DNA of 64,000 nucleotides from Burkholderia gladioli (lineage in GTDB: Bacteria; Pseudomonadota; Gammaproteobacteria; Burkholderiales; Burkholderiaceae), in NCBI RefSeq assembly GCF_000959725.1, contig NZ_CP009323.1, forward strand, positions 2,852,001-2,916,000, given 5' to 3'. The position numbers and the translations under genes are program-made. Of the stretch, positions 44,454 through 53,325 are shown piece by piece. The stretch's first letter is position 1. The number at the start of each line of letters is the position of its first letter. Below the pieces are notes generated by a model. That model worked only from the letters and a program-made list of their open reading frames with translations. It was not told where the DNA came from and ran no database searches.

Positions 44454-45331
44454 TGGGCCGCCCGCGCTTGCGCCTGCCCGCGCCCCGCCAGCCGGATCGG
44501 CCGGCCGAGGGGCCCGAGGCGATGATCGGCGCCTTCGCCGAGCGCTGCCTGCGGCTCGAGGTGGACACCTGGCCGAAGCCGGGGCTGGTCAGCCGCGTCG
44601 ACAATGGCAGCCATCTGGACATGAACGCCGGCACCTTCGCGCGCAGCGCCGCCGCGATCGGCCCGTACCTCGCCGAACTCGCGCGCGCCGGCGCGGAACG
44701 TCGCGAGATGGCCGCGCTGCGCCGCATCGGCCTGCGCGCCGAGCACGCGATGCTGGCCGCCACCGGCGGCGTGAACACGCATCGCGGGGCGATCTTCGGG
44801 CTGGGCCTGCTGTGCGCGGCCGCGGGCCTGCGTCATGCAAGCTCGCCCGGGCCGGCCGCCGGGCCGACGCTGGGCGACTGGGTGGCGCGGCAATGGGGCG
44901 CCGAGATCCTGCTCGGGCCCCGTCCATCCGACAGCCATGGCGAGATCGCGATCCGTCGTCACGGCGTGGGCGGCGCGCGCCGGGAGGCGGCCGACGGATT
45001 CCCGAGCGTCTACCGGATCGGGCTGCCCGCGCTGCGCGAGGCGCGCGAGTTGCGGCCCGGCGACGAGGCGGCCGCGCGCGTGCAGGCCTGCTTCGCGCTG
45101 ATCGCCGAGCTCGACGACACCAACCTGCTGCATCGCGGTGGCGCCGAGGGGCTGGCCTTCGCGCAGCGCGGCGCGCGCGAATTCCTGGCGCGCGGCGGCG
45201 TGGCAGCGAGCGACTGGCTCTCCCGCGCCGAGGCCGTGCATCGCGCCTTCGTGGCGCGGCGCCTCAGCCCGGGCGGCGCGGCCGACCTGCTCGCGATGAG
45301 CCTGTTCGTCGACGGCTTCGAAGCGCCATGA
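44453..45331 (+). CDS. mdcB: Triphosphoribosyl-dephospho-CoA synthase
   Basis: A 292-aa CitG/MdcB-family enzyme making the ACP prosthetic-group precursor from ATP and dephospho-CoA. Motifs: WPKPGLVSRVDNGSHLDMN (about 43-61), GVNTHRGAIFGLGLL and LDDTNLLHRGG near the end. In enterobacterial and pseudomonad mdc operons this gene follows mdcA; here it sits between mdcG and mdcH. Confidence 0.93.
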   Translation: MGRPRLRLPAPRQPDRPAEGPEAMIGAFAERCLRLEVDTWPKPGLVSRVDNGSHLDMNAGTFARSAAAIGPYLAELARAGAERREMAALRRIGLRAEHAMLAATGGVNTHRGAIFGLGLLCAAAGLRHASSPGPAAGPTLGDWVARQWGAEILLGPRPSDSHGEIAIRRHGVGGARREAADGFPSVYRIGLPALREARELRPGDEAAARVQACFALIAELDDTNLLHRGGAEGLAFAQRGAREFLARGGVAASDWLSRAEAVHRAFVARRLSPGGAADLLAMSLFVDGFEAP

Positions 45332-46260
45332 CGATCGCGCTGCTCTGTTCCGGGCAAGGCCAGCAAGGCCCCGACATGTTCGACTGGATCGGCGAGGATG
45401 CGACCGTCGAGCCGTGGTTCGCCCACGCCTCGCGCTGGTTCGGCGCCGATCCGCGCGACTGGCTGCGTCGCGCCGACGAGGACGCGCTGCGCGCCAATCG
45501 CGCCGCCCAAGTGCTCTGCACGCTGCAGGCGCTGGCGGCCCACGCGCGGCTCGCGCCGCTGCTGCCGAGGCGGCGCTGCGTGGCCGGCTACAGCGTCGGC
45601 GAGCTGGCCGCCTGGCATGTGGCGGGGCGGATCGGCCCGATCGAGGCGCTCGACCTGATCGCCGCGCGCGCCGAGGCCATGGACGCGGCCAGCGCCGGCG
45701 ACGAGGGCATGCTGTTCGTGCGCGGCCTGGGCCGTGCCGCCCTCGAGGCGCTGTGCGCGGGCCGCGAGGCGGCGCTGGCCATCGTCAATCCCGGCGAGGC
45801 CTGCGTGCTGGCCGGCAGCCGCCAGGCGCTGGCGGCGCTGGCCGAGGCGGCGCGCGCGCAGGGCGCCGCGCGGGTGGTGCCGGTGCCGGTGCGGATCGCC
45901 TCGCATACGCCGCGGCTCGCGGCGGCCGTGCCGGTGTTCCGCGATGCGCTCGGCGCCGTGTCGGTCGCGCGCGGCGCGGCCGGCACGCGCCTGTTCAGCG
46001 GTATCGACGGCGCCGCCGTGCTCGATACCGAAACCGGGCTCGACAAGCTCGCCCGCCAGATCGCCGAGCCGCTCGAGTGGGCCGCCTGCCTGGCCGCCTG
46101 TGTCGAGGCCGGCGCGAGCGCCTTCCTCGAACTCGGGCCGGGCCGCGCGCTGGCCGAGATGGCGGGTGCGGCCTATCCGTCGATACCGGCGCGCAGCCTG
46201 GCCGATTTCCGCTCGCTGGACGGCGTGCGCGGCTGGCTGGAGAGGATCGAGGCGGGTTGA
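45328..46260 (+). CDS. mdcH: Malonyl-CoA:ACP transacylase of malonate decarboxylase
   Basis: A 310-aa FabD-like acyltransferase that starts the cycle by loading malonyl on the ACP. SGQGQQGPDMF at the N-terminus, the nucleophile motif GYSVGELAAWH (usual GHSxGE; Tyr replaces His at the second position), Arg-containing AARAEAMD and the catalytic His in RIASHTPRLAAA. Overlaps mdcB by 4 nt. Last gene of the operon; no transporter gene follows. Confidence 0.93.
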   Translation: MTIALLCSGQGQQGPDMFDWIGEDATVEPWFAHASRWFGADPRDWLRRADEDALRANRAAQVLCTLQALAAHARLAPLLPRRRCVAGYSVGELAAWHVAGRIGPIEALDLIAARAEAMDAASAGDEGMLFVRGLGRAALEALCAGREAALAIVNPGEACVLAGSRQALAALAEAARAQGAARVVPVPVRIASHTPRLAAAVPVFRDALGAVSVARGAAGTRLFSGIDGAAVLDTETGLDKLARQIAEPLEWAACLAACVEAGASAFLELGPGRALAEMAGAAYPSIPARSLADFRSLDGVRGWLERIEAG

Positions 46261-46549
46261 AGGGCGCGGTGGCATGAAGGTCGCCGTGCAAGTGGAGGGC
46301 TTCGCGAGGGATCCGGCCGAAGCGGATGATCGAGGCAGCTTGAACGAGGCGGCGAAGGCGGCGGCGGCATGCCGTCGCCGTGCAAGCGGAAAGGTCTCGA
46401 TACCGGCCGGAAGCCGGGCGATCCACGGCACCCGAAGCCGCCGCCGGACGCGGCTGGCACGGCCCGGCGAACGCGCGTTCGTCGCCGCCGCGCCACGCCG
46501 CGCAGAAACCGCTTGCGAGCCGCATCGGCGTGACTACAATACGCGCCCG

Positions 46550-47137
46550 ATGAGACCACACGCCCGCCTTGCCGCCGCTTTCAGCGCGGCGTCCGCCTTT
46601 GTCGCGCCCGCCGCTTTCGCGCTGCCCGCGCCCTTCGTCGGCGCGAGCGCCAGCGCCTATTTTTCCGATGATGCCGTCTCGGCCGACCTGGCCGCCGAAC
46701 TGGTGCGCGGCGCGCGGCAGCGCGTGCTGGTGGCCGGTTACGCCTCGCTGTCGCCGAAGCTGGCGGCCGCCCTGTGCGATGCGCGCCGGCGCGGGGTCGC
46801 GGTGCGCGTGGTGCTCGACCGTTCGGCGCCGGCACTGCGCTACAGCGGCGCGGCCCTGCTGGCCGAAACCGGCGTCGAGGTGGTGTTCGCGCGTCGCGCC
46901 GGCCTGATCCGCGCGCCGTTCCTGGTGGTCGACGATGCCGTCGCGACCGAGGTCGCGGCCCGGCGCGCGGGTTTGGCCAGGGCGGCCAGCGGCGTGGACG
47001 CGGCCGCGCTGCTGCCGCGTGCCGACATGCGCCCCGGCGTGCACGAGTTGAATGTATTCCACGACGTGCCGCGGCTCGCGCAAGCCTATGCGCAGACCTT
47101 CTGGCGCCTCTACCGCGTGGCGGCCGCCGAGCGCTGA
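46550..47137 (+). CDS. Exported phospholipase D-like protein with broken HKD motif
   Basis: A 195-aa protein with a predicted signal peptide (residues 1-24, ending AAFALP). The fold resembles short PLD/endonuclease (Nuc-type) proteins: RGVAVRVVLDRSAPALRYSG, then LLAETGVEVVFARRAGLIRAPFLVVDD. In active enzymes the last part reads H-x-K-x4-D; here Arg121 and Pro123 replace His and Lys, and only Asp128 remains. It is therefore probably not a phosphodiesterase and may bind DNA or lipid. ATG 46550. Composition is like its neighbours, so this is not an obvious recent import. Confidence 0.7.
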   Translation: MRPHARLAAAFSAASAFVAPAAFALPAPFVGASASAYFSDDAVSADLAAELVRGARQRVLVAGYASLSPKLAAALCDARRRGVAVRVVLDRSAPALRYSGAALLAETGVEVVFARRAGLIRAPFLVVDDAVATEVAARRAGLARAASGVDAAALLPRADMRPGVHELNVFHDVPRLAQAYAQTFWRLYRVAAAER

Positions 47138-47430
47138 AATCCGGGCCGCCGTCGGCGAGCGGGATCACGTCTTGCGGCACATGACGGCCGGCACGCGCGC
47201 ATGCGAAACCCGATGCGCCGCCGCCAAGCCGGTCGGTGCCGGCGCCGCCTCTTCATCGTCGCGCCGTTTCGATCCGGCACCATAATGGCAGACCGTTCGA
47301 CGGACCGGACAGACACCGGCCCGCCCGTGCCGCGCGATGCTGCGGCGCGGCCCGCCGGAACGGCGCGACGACGCAGTTGGCGGCCTGCGCGTTCGCTTGC
47401 ACAATAGCCGCTCCCACGACGAGGCAGACG

Positions 47431-48288
47431 ATGGCGATCACGGTCGAGACTCTCCAGTTCGCGGCACGCGACGGACGACCGTTGACGGGCTCGCTCCATA
47501 TTCCCCCCGTATCGAACCGGCGCGCGGTGCTGATCAACAGCGCGCTGGGCACGCCGCGCGCGCGTTACGACGCGTTCGCGCGCTTCCTGGCCGAAGCCGG
47601 CTTCAGCGTGCTGAGCTACGACAACCGCGGCATCGGCGGCTCGCGCACCGCGGTGGGCGACGCCGATCGCGTGCGGCTGCGGCAGTGGGGCGAGGCCGAC
47701 CTGCCGGCCGCGCTCGACTGCCTCGCCGCGCGGCTGCCCGAGGCGCGTCAGTTCGCCGTCGGCCATGCCACGGGGGGACGGCTGCTCGGTCTCGCGCCGA
47801 ACCTGGGCCAGTTGTCGGGCATCGTCACGATCGCGGCCGGCACCGCCTATCGCGGCGACGCGCGCGGCCTGGCCGGGATCCGGCTGGCGCTGGCCGGTTA
47901 CCTGACGGTGCCGTTGGCCGGGCGGCTGCTGTCGCGCGTGCCGGGCCGGCTGCTGCTCGGCGCCGAGGCCGACGTGCCGGCGGGCATCGCGCGCGACTGG
48001 GCGCGCGGCTGCCGGCAGGCGGGCGGCGACCTGGATGCGGCGGGGTCGGCGGCGCGCGCCGGTTTCGAGGCCTATCGCGGCCCACTCCTGGCCTATGCGA
48101 TCGAGGACGATCCCCTGGCGCCCCCGGCGGCCGTCAGTGCGCTGCACCGGCAATTCATCCATGCCGAGGTCGAGTCGCGCTGGATCGCCCCGCATCCGGG
48201 GCACGCCCCGATCGGCCAGGCCGGTTATTTCCGCGACGACAATCGCGGCCTGTGGCCCTCGTTGGCCGACTGGCTGGCCGCCTGCTGA
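47431..48288 (+). CDS. Alpha/beta-hydrolase-fold protein lacking the serine nucleophile
   Basis: A 285-aa protein of the COG4757-like group of alpha/beta hydrolases. VLSYDNRGIGGSR (oxyanion/strand region) and LRQWGEADLPAALDCL fit the fold. The nucleophile elbow that should read G-x-S-x-G is GHATGG at about 111-116 (bases 47761-47778): Ala113 replaces Ser. A possible His remains in PHPGHAP near the end. It may be non-catalytic or use another residue. ATG 47431 after CGAGGCAGACG. Confidence 0.78.
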   Translation: MAITVETLQFAARDGRPLTGSLHIPPVSNRRAVLINSALGTPRARYDAFARFLAEAGFSVLSYDNRGIGGSRTAVGDADRVRLRQWGEADLPAALDCLAARLPEARQFAVGHATGGRLLGLAPNLGQLSGIVTIAAGTAYRGDARGLAGIRLALAGYLTVPLAGRLLSRVPGRLLLGAEADVPAGIARDWARGCRQAGGDLDAAGSAARAGFEAYRGPLLAYAIEDDPLAPPAAVSALHRQFIHAEVESRWIAPHPGHAPIGQAGYFRDDNRGLWPSLADWLAAC

Positions 48289-48396
48289 ATCGACGGGGCG
48301 AGGCCTTCCCGGTCTTCCTGAAGGTGCCGGCACTGGCGCCGGGCCGCTAGACGCTGTTACAGTCGTCGGTCCCGCCGTCAACCGAGTGAGACTCAG

Positions 48397-49026
48397 ATGA
48401 AGCTGATCGGAATGCTGGATTCGCCCTACGTTCGTCGCGCCGCCGTGTCGGCCAAGCTGCTCGGGCTGTCGTTCGAGCACCAGCCGCTGTCGGTGTTTCG
48501 CCATTTCGACGAATTCAGGGCCGTGAACCCGGTGGTCAAGGCGCCCACGCTGTTGACCGACGACGGCACCATGGTGCTCGACTCCTCGCTGATCTGCGAC
48601 TACCTGGACCACCTGGTCGAGCCGCAGCGGCGCCTGCTGCCGGTGGATGCCGCCGCGCGGCTGCGCTCGCTGGAACTGATCGGCCTCGCCCTGGCGGCGG
48701 CCGAGAAGACCGTGCAGGTGGTCTACGAATGCGGCCTGCGGCCCGACGAGAAGCTGCACCAGCCCTGGCTCGACCGGGTCGTGCAGCAGCTCGACGGCGC
48801 CTACGCCGCGCTCGAGGCGCGCGTGCTCGGCACCACCGGCTGGCTGCTCGGCGAGCGCATCACCCAGGCCGACGTGACGCTGGCGGTGGTCTGGCGCTTC
48901 ACGCAGTACGTGCGGCCCGACCACCCGGCCCTGGCCGCGGCCGACGCCGAGCGTTACCCGAGCATCGCCGCGCTGTCGGCGCGTGCCGAGGCACTGCCCG
49001 AGTTCGCCGGCACGCCGCTGGACTGA
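48397..49026 (+). CDS. Glutathione S-transferase family protein
   Basis: A 209-aa cytosolic GST: N-terminal thioredoxin-like domain (MKLIGMLDSPYVRRAAVSAKLLG with SPYVRR as the active-site Ser region, then VKAPTLLTDDGTMVLDSSLICDYL, the cis-Pro and glutathione gamma-Glu site) and an all-helical C-terminal domain. Family YfcF/YibF-like. Substrate unknown. Confidence 0.87.
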   Translation: MKLIGMLDSPYVRRAAVSAKLLGLSFEHQPLSVFRHFDEFRAVNPVVKAPTLLTDDGTMVLDSSLICDYLDHLVEPQRRLLPVDAAARLRSLELIGLALAAAEKTVQVVYECGLRPDEKLHQPWLDRVVQQLDGAYAALEARVLGTTGWLLGERITQADVTLAVVWRFTQYVRPDHPALAAADAERYPSIAALSARAEALPEFAGTPLD

Positions 49027-49171
49027 TCGGGCAGGGCCGCGGCCACCCGCGGCAGGCACGGCGATTGTTCTGCCGGGCAAACAAGTGACTTCGGCGCCGG
49101 CAGGTTTATCCGCCGGCGGCCGCTCCGTAGAATTCACTCCGTCGCCCAACCATCGTCCGCCGGAGCCCGCC

Positions 49172-49378
49172 ATGAGAACCCTGATCGAAAATCGCCTGTA
49201 TCACCCGTCCGTCGTGCTGCCGATGGTCTCGCTGATGCAACTGATGGTGACGCTCGACTTCAATCTCGGGCAGGTCGGCTTCGTGGTGGCGGGCCGCGGC
49301 GTGCGCGCGGCGGTCGAGCGCTCGCGTTCGCTGATCGACTGCCTGGCCTGCCGCAACTGCCACTGCGCCGTGCATTGA
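49172..49378 (+). CDS. Unrecognised Cys-rich small protein
   Basis: A 68-aa frame with ATG 49172 preceded by CGGAG 6 bp upstream and followed closely by a terminator, which argues for a real gene. Its centre is hydrophobic (PSVVLPMVSLMQLMVTLDFN) and its C-terminus is DCLACRNCHCAVH: four Cys and two His in a C-x2-C-x2-C-x-C array that might bind metal or form disulphides. I do not recognise the family. It could be a membrane-associated small protein. Confidence 0.55.
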   Translation: MRTLIENRLYHPSVVLPMVSLMQLMVTLDFNLGQVGFVVAGRGVRAAVERSRSLIDCLACRNCHCAVH

Positions 49379-49424
49379 TGCGGCGGCGGCTCGCCGCCGC
49401 GCCGCTCGGGACGCAGGACGACAG

Positions 49425-49456
49425 ACACCCCCGCCTCGGCGGGGGTGTTCGTTTTT
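49425..49456 (+). terminator. Terminator after the Cys-rich gene
   Basis: Stem ACACCCCCGCC / GGCGGGGGTGT (arms 49425-49435 and 49438-49448; inner pairs open to form the loop) followed by TCGTTTTT. Confidence 0.88.
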
Positions 49457-49499
49457 GGGCGCAAAGGAAAAGGATGAAGCGGCGGGGCGGCAGCCAATA

Positions 49500-49533
49500 A
49501 AAAAACCGCGCCGACCGGCGAGGTCGACGCGGT
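49500..49533 (-). terminator. Terminator of the ProP-type gene
   Basis: Read on the minus strand, ACCGCGTCGAC pairs with GTCGGCGCGGT (arms 49533-49523 and 49515-49505, one mismatch-type pair) and is followed by TTTTTTTATTGG. It faces the plus-strand terminator at 49425. Confidence 0.85.
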
Positions 49534-49577
49534 GTATCGGGATTGCCGGCGGCGGGAGCCTAGCCCCCGCCGCAGCC

Positions 49578-51068
49578 TCAGGCGCGGGCCGCCGAGACTT
49601 CCGGGTAGCCCTTGTCGGCATCCTCGTCGGCGCGTTCGCGCAGCTCGCGCACCAGCGCATGGGCTTCGCGGCGCGAGGCGACCGCCGGCGGGGAGCCCTT
49701 GAGCGGCTGGCGCGCCGTCTCGCGCAGCGAGAGCACCGAGATCGCGCCGATCACGGCCGCCCCCATCAAGTAATAGGCCGGCATCATCAGGTTGCCGGTG
49801 CGGTCCACCAGCCAGGCGGTGACCAGCGGCGTGGTGCCGCCGAACAGCGAGACCGAGATATTGAAGCCGATCGCCAGTGCGCCGTAGCGGATCTCGGTCG
49901 GGAACAGCGCCGGCAGCGCCGAGGGCATCACCCCGCAGAAGCAGGACAGCAGCACGCCGAGGATCAGCAGGCCGCCGAACACGGGCAGCATCTCGCCGGT
50001 GCGGATCAGCATCAGCGCCGGGATCGACAGCGCCAGCAGGCCGATACAGCCGGCCAGCATCACCGGCTTGCGGCCCACCAGGTCGGACAGGCGGCCGGCG
50101 GCCAGCGTCATCGGCATCATCAGCACCATCACCAGCAGCACCAGCATCAGGCCGTGCGACTCGTCGAAGTGCAGCGTCGAGGACAGGTAGCTCGGCAGGT
50201 AGGACAGCGCCATGTAGTCGGTGACGTTGAAGATCAACACCAGGCCCACGCAGAGCAGCATGGCGCGCCAGTGGCGGCCGAGCGTCTCGCGGAAATTGAC
50301 CTTCGGCATCGCCTTGTCCTGCGCCTCGCGCAGCTCGGCCTGGCGCTTGAAGGCCGGCGTCTCTTCCAGCTTCATGCGGATGTACAGCCCGATCAGGCCG
50401 AGCGGGCCGGCCACCAGGAAGGGCACGCGCCAGCCCCAGGACAGCAGCGCTTCGTGCGAGAGCAGGGCGCTGAGCAGGGCCACCACGCCGGCGCCCATCA
50501 CGTAGCCGATCAGGGTGCCGAACTCGAGGAAGCTGCCCATGAAGCCGCGGCGCTTGTCGGTCGAGAACTCGGCGATGAAGGTGGCCGCGCCGCCGTATTC
50601 GCCGCCGGTCGAGAAGCCCTGCACCAGGCGCGCGACCAGCAGCAGCACCGGCGCCATGATGCCGATCGAGTCGTAGCCGGGAATCAGGCCGATCGAGAAG
50701 GTGCCGAGCGCCATCAGGATCATGGTCATGGCGAGCACGCGCTGGCGGCCGATGCGGTCGCCCAGCGGGCCGAACACCATGCCGCCCAGCGGGCGCACCA
50801 GGAAGGCGGCCGCGAAGGTGCCGAAGGTGGCCAGCAACTGCGCGGAAGGATTGCTCGAGGGGAAGAACACCTGGCCGAGCGTCACGGCGATGTAGCTGTA
50901 GACGCCGAAATCGAACCATTCCATCGCATTGCCGATGGCCATCGCGCGCACCGCGCGCTTGAGCAGGGACTGGTCGACCACGGTGATGTCGTTGACCGTG
51001 ACGGGGGCGTCGACGGACGACGCGCTAGCGGAAGAGACAGCGGAAGGGCTGACGTGTGAGGCGGTCAA
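49578..51068 (-). CDS. MFS metabolite:proton symporter, ProP/ShiA/KgtP-like
   Basis: A 496-aa, 12-helix transporter. AMAIGNAMEWFDFGVYSYIAVTLGQVFFP opens TM1, followed by GPLGDRIGRQRVLAMTMILMALGTFSIGLIP and RLVQGFSTGGEYGGAATFIAEFS, the signature of the metabolite:H+ symporter family that includes ProP. The TTG start at 51068 is supported by AAAGGAG with 8-bp spacing; an upstream ATG lacks both. It lacks the C-terminal coiled coil of E. coli ProP, so osmolyte sensing is not implied. Substrate open (betaine, organic acid). Confidence 0.85.
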   Translation of the reverse strand: MTASHVSPSAVSSASASSVDAPVTVNDITVVDQSLLKRAVRAMAIGNAMEWFDFGVYSYIAVTLGQVFFPSSNPSAQLLATFGTFAAAFLVRPLGGMVFGPLGDRIGRQRVLAMTMILMALGTFSIGLIPGYDSIGIMAPVLLLVARLVQGFSTGGEYGGAATFIAEFSTDKRRGFMGSFLEFGTLIGYVMGAGVVALLSALLSHEALLSWGWRVPFLVAGPLGLIGLYIRMKLEETPAFKRQAELREAQDKAMPKVNFRETLGRHWRAMLLCVGLVLIFNVTDYMALSYLPSYLSSTLHFDESHGLMLVLLVMVLMMPMTLAAGRLSDLVGRKPVMLAGCIGLLALSIPALMLIRTGEMLPVFGGLLILGVLLSCFCGVMPSALPALFPTEIRYGALAIGFNISVSLFGGTTPLVTAWLVDRTGNLMMPAYYLMGAAVIGAISVLSLRETARQPLKGSPPAVASRREAHALVRELRERADEDADKGYPEVSAARA

Positions 51069-51653
51069 GATAAAGGCTCCTTTGACAGCGGACGACGGCG
51101 GCGCGGGAAGGCGCGGACATCGCCACGGTTTGCCGGGGAGCGCAGCGGCGTGGCGGCACGGAAACGTCGGGCGCACGGGACGCCGGAGCTCGGAAAGGGG
51201 CCGCGTGCGGCGCGCCTGTGGCCGCCGCGTCGATGCGCTCATGAGATTGCCGCCGGGCTGGCCTGACAAGGGGGACCGACGGCGACCGGTGCGCGGCGTG
51301 GCGCCTGCGACCGGTAACGAACCCTGTTAAGGGCGTTGAAACGAAGCGAGGATGCCCGGAACGGACACGCTGCCTGTGATCGATATTTCGTGCGACGGGG
51401 CGAGGGCGGAGGACCGCGGACGCTCGTTGCGAAAAGCTAAATGAACGAAATAGATAAATGAAAGAGGCGCCATGTTAGCACAATGGCAGGAGATCGTGCA
51501 AATTGGCGGCGCGATCCCCGTGCCGCGGGGCTCGGCGGGAATGCGCGGCGCTGACGCGCTCGCGCGTGGCATCACCCGTTCCCGGGTACGATGACCCCGT
51601 TTTTTCTTCCCGTTCATTCATTGCGCGGTCGCGCCTCGGCCGCATCCAAGGTC
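51069..51653. other. Divergent intergenic region with AT-rich core
   Basis: A 585-bp region between the ProP-type gene and ynfA. Bases 51420-51485 are AT-rich compared with the surroundings and likely hold promoters. I see no convincing gene, repeat or RNA. Confidence 0.5.
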
Positions 51654-51986
51654 ATGCCCGAATTGTTCAGGATCGGAGGATTGTTCGTCCTCACCGCGCT
51701 GGCCGAGATCGCCGGCTGCTATCTGCCCTGGCTGGTGCTCAAGGGCGGGCGCAGTGCCTGGCTGTACCTGCCCGCGGCGGTCTCGCTGGCGCTGTTCGCC
51801 TGGATGCTGACCCTGCATCCGTCGGCGGCGGGGCGCATCTATGCCGCTTACGGCGGGGTCTATATCGCGGTGGCGCTGGCCTGGCTGCGGGTGGTGGACG
51901 GCGTGCCGCTGACGCGCTGGGACGTGGCCGGCGCCGCGCTGGCGCTGGCCGGGATGGCGGTGATCGCGCTGCAGCCGCGCGGCTGA
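51654..51986 (+). CDS. YnfA/UPF0060 family small membrane protein
   Basis: A 110-aa protein with four predicted membrane helices. [46 protein letters not shown] and [27 protein letters not shown] are hallmarks of the YnfA family, small drug/metabolite exporter relatives. ATG 51654 gives the standard length (about 108 aa); an in-frame ATG 63 bp earlier would add non-conserved residues. Confidence 0.88.
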   Translation: MPELFRIGGLFVLTALAEIAGCYLPWLVLKGGRSAWLYLPAAVSLALFAWMLTLHPSAAGRIYAAYGGVYIAVALAWLRVVDGVPLTRWDVAGAALALAGMAVIALQPRG

Positions 51987-52079
51987 GCGACTGCAGCGGC
52001 CGGCTGCCCGATATCGCCGGGCCGGCGGATTCGACCGAGGGCCGCCCGGGCGGCGGCCACTCGCGATGCGCAGCCGCCG

Positions 52080-52802
52080 TCAGGCGGCCGGCGCGTCTTC
52101 CTTGCGCCAGACGCAGGCGCCCTTGACCGACTTGTCGAGATCGTCGAGCTGCGCCAGGTGCGCGGCCAGCTCGTCCTCGCTGGCGGCCAGCACCGGCAGC
52201 GCCAGCGTGGCCAGCGAGACGCGCGCCGTGCCGCTCGCGCCACCCTCGTCGTCGCCGTCGCCGAGCATGTCGATCACCAGGCTTTCCTGGCCGCGCGTCA
52301 TCGCCAGGTAGACCTCGGCGAGCAGCTCCGAGTCGAGCAGCGCGCCGTGCAGCGTGCGGTGCGCGTTGCTGATGCCGAACCGGTCGCACAGCGCGTCGAG
52401 CGAGTTGCGCTTGCCGGGGAACATCTGCTTGGCCTGCACCAGCGTGTCGATCACGCCGTCGCAGTGCTGGTTCAGCGGCGGCAGGCCGACGCGCTCGAAC
52501 TCGGCGTCGATGAAGCCGATGTCGAAGGGCGCGTTGTGGATGATCAGCTCGGCGCCGCGCACGAAATCGCAGATCGCATGGGCGACCTCGGCGAACTTCG
52601 GCTTGTCGCTGAGGAATTCGGTGGTCAGGCCGTGCACGGCCAGCGCGCCCGGATCGCTGTCGCGCTCCGGATTCACGTAGAAATGCAGGTTGTTGCCGGT
52701 CAGCCGGCGGTTGAGCATTTCCACGCAGCCGATTTCGATGATGCGGTCGCCGGTGCGGGCGTTCAGGCCGGTGGTTTCGGTATCGAGGATGATCTGGCGC
52801 AT
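52080..52802 (-). CDS. dnaQ: DNA polymerase III epsilon subunit (3'-5' proofreading exonuclease)
   Basis: A 240-aa DEDDh exonuclease that proofreads replication. Exo I is ILDTETTGLNARTGDRIIEIGCVEM (Asp and Glu at residues 6-8), Exo II IHNAPFDIGFIDAEF, and the Exo III region HRTLHGALLDSELLAEVYLAM carries the His and Asp. The C-terminal 60 residues bind the alpha subunit. rnhA lies 73 bp upstream on the same strand, a conserved dnaQ-rnhA arrangement, here co-directional. Confidence 0.95.
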   Translation of the reverse strand: MRQIILDTETTGLNARTGDRIIEIGCVEMLNRRLTGNNLHFYVNPERDSDPGALAVHGLTTEFLSDKPKFAEVAHAICDFVRGAELIIHNAPFDIGFIDAEFERVGLPPLNQHCDGVIDTLVQAKQMFPGKRNSLDALCDRFGISNAHRTLHGALLDSELLAEVYLAMTRGQESLVIDMLGDGDDEGGASGTARVSLATLALPVLAASEDELAAHLAQLDDLDKSVKGACVWRKEDAPAA

Positions 52803-52875
52803 GGGTGTTCTTCAGGATGGCCGGCGCGGGGGCCGGCGTGTGAGGGCAAGAGGCTGGGCAAGGGGCGCGGGCCGC

Positions 52876-53325
52876 TCAGGCCTGCTGCGACAGCGATTCG
52901 ACGCCGCGGTTGGCGAGCGCGTCGGCGCGCTCGTTCTCGGCGTGGCCGGCATGGCCCTTGACCCAGCGCCATTCGATCTCGTGGCCGACCACCAGCTCGT
53001 CGAGCCGCTTCCAGAGATCGGCATTCTTGACCGGCGTCTTCGCCGCGGTCACCCAGCCTTTTTTCTTCCAGCCGTGGATCCACTCGCTGATGCCTTTCTG
53101 CACGTATTGCGAATCGGTGTGCACGACCACGTGGCAGCGGCGCTTGAGCGCCTCGAGCGCCTTGATCACGGCCAGCAGCTCCATGCGGTTGTTGGTGGTG
53201 CCGGGCTCGCCGCCGAACAGTTCCTTTTCCTGGTCGCCGAAGCGCAGCAGGGCGCCCCAGCCGCCGGGGCCGGGATTGCCCTTGCAGGCGCCGTCGGTAT
53301 AGATATCGATCGATTGCAACGTCAT
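52876..53325 (-). CDS. rnhA: Ribonuclease HI
   Basis: A 149-aa enzyme removing RNA from RNA-DNA hybrids. Catalytic Asp in [19 protein letters not shown] (residues 5-23), Glu in [16 protein letters not shown] and Asp in [12 protein letters not shown], with a final [11 protein letters not shown]sp. Overlaps the methyltransferase by 4 nt (its ATG lies in the end of that gene), so both are coupled. Confidence 0.96.
   Translation of the reverse strand: MTLQSIDIYTDGACKGNPGPGGWGALLRFGDQEKELFGGEPGTTNNRMELLAVIKALEALKRRCHVVVHTDSQYVQKGISEWIHGWKKKGWVTAAKTPVKNADLWKRLDELVVGHEIEWRWVKGHAGHAENERADALANRGVESLSQQA

Noticed and set aside
45734..47137. A longer version of the PLD-like protein starting inside mdcH
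   Set aside because: The upstream part is an out-of-frame reading of mdcH; a signal peptide begins right at 46550.
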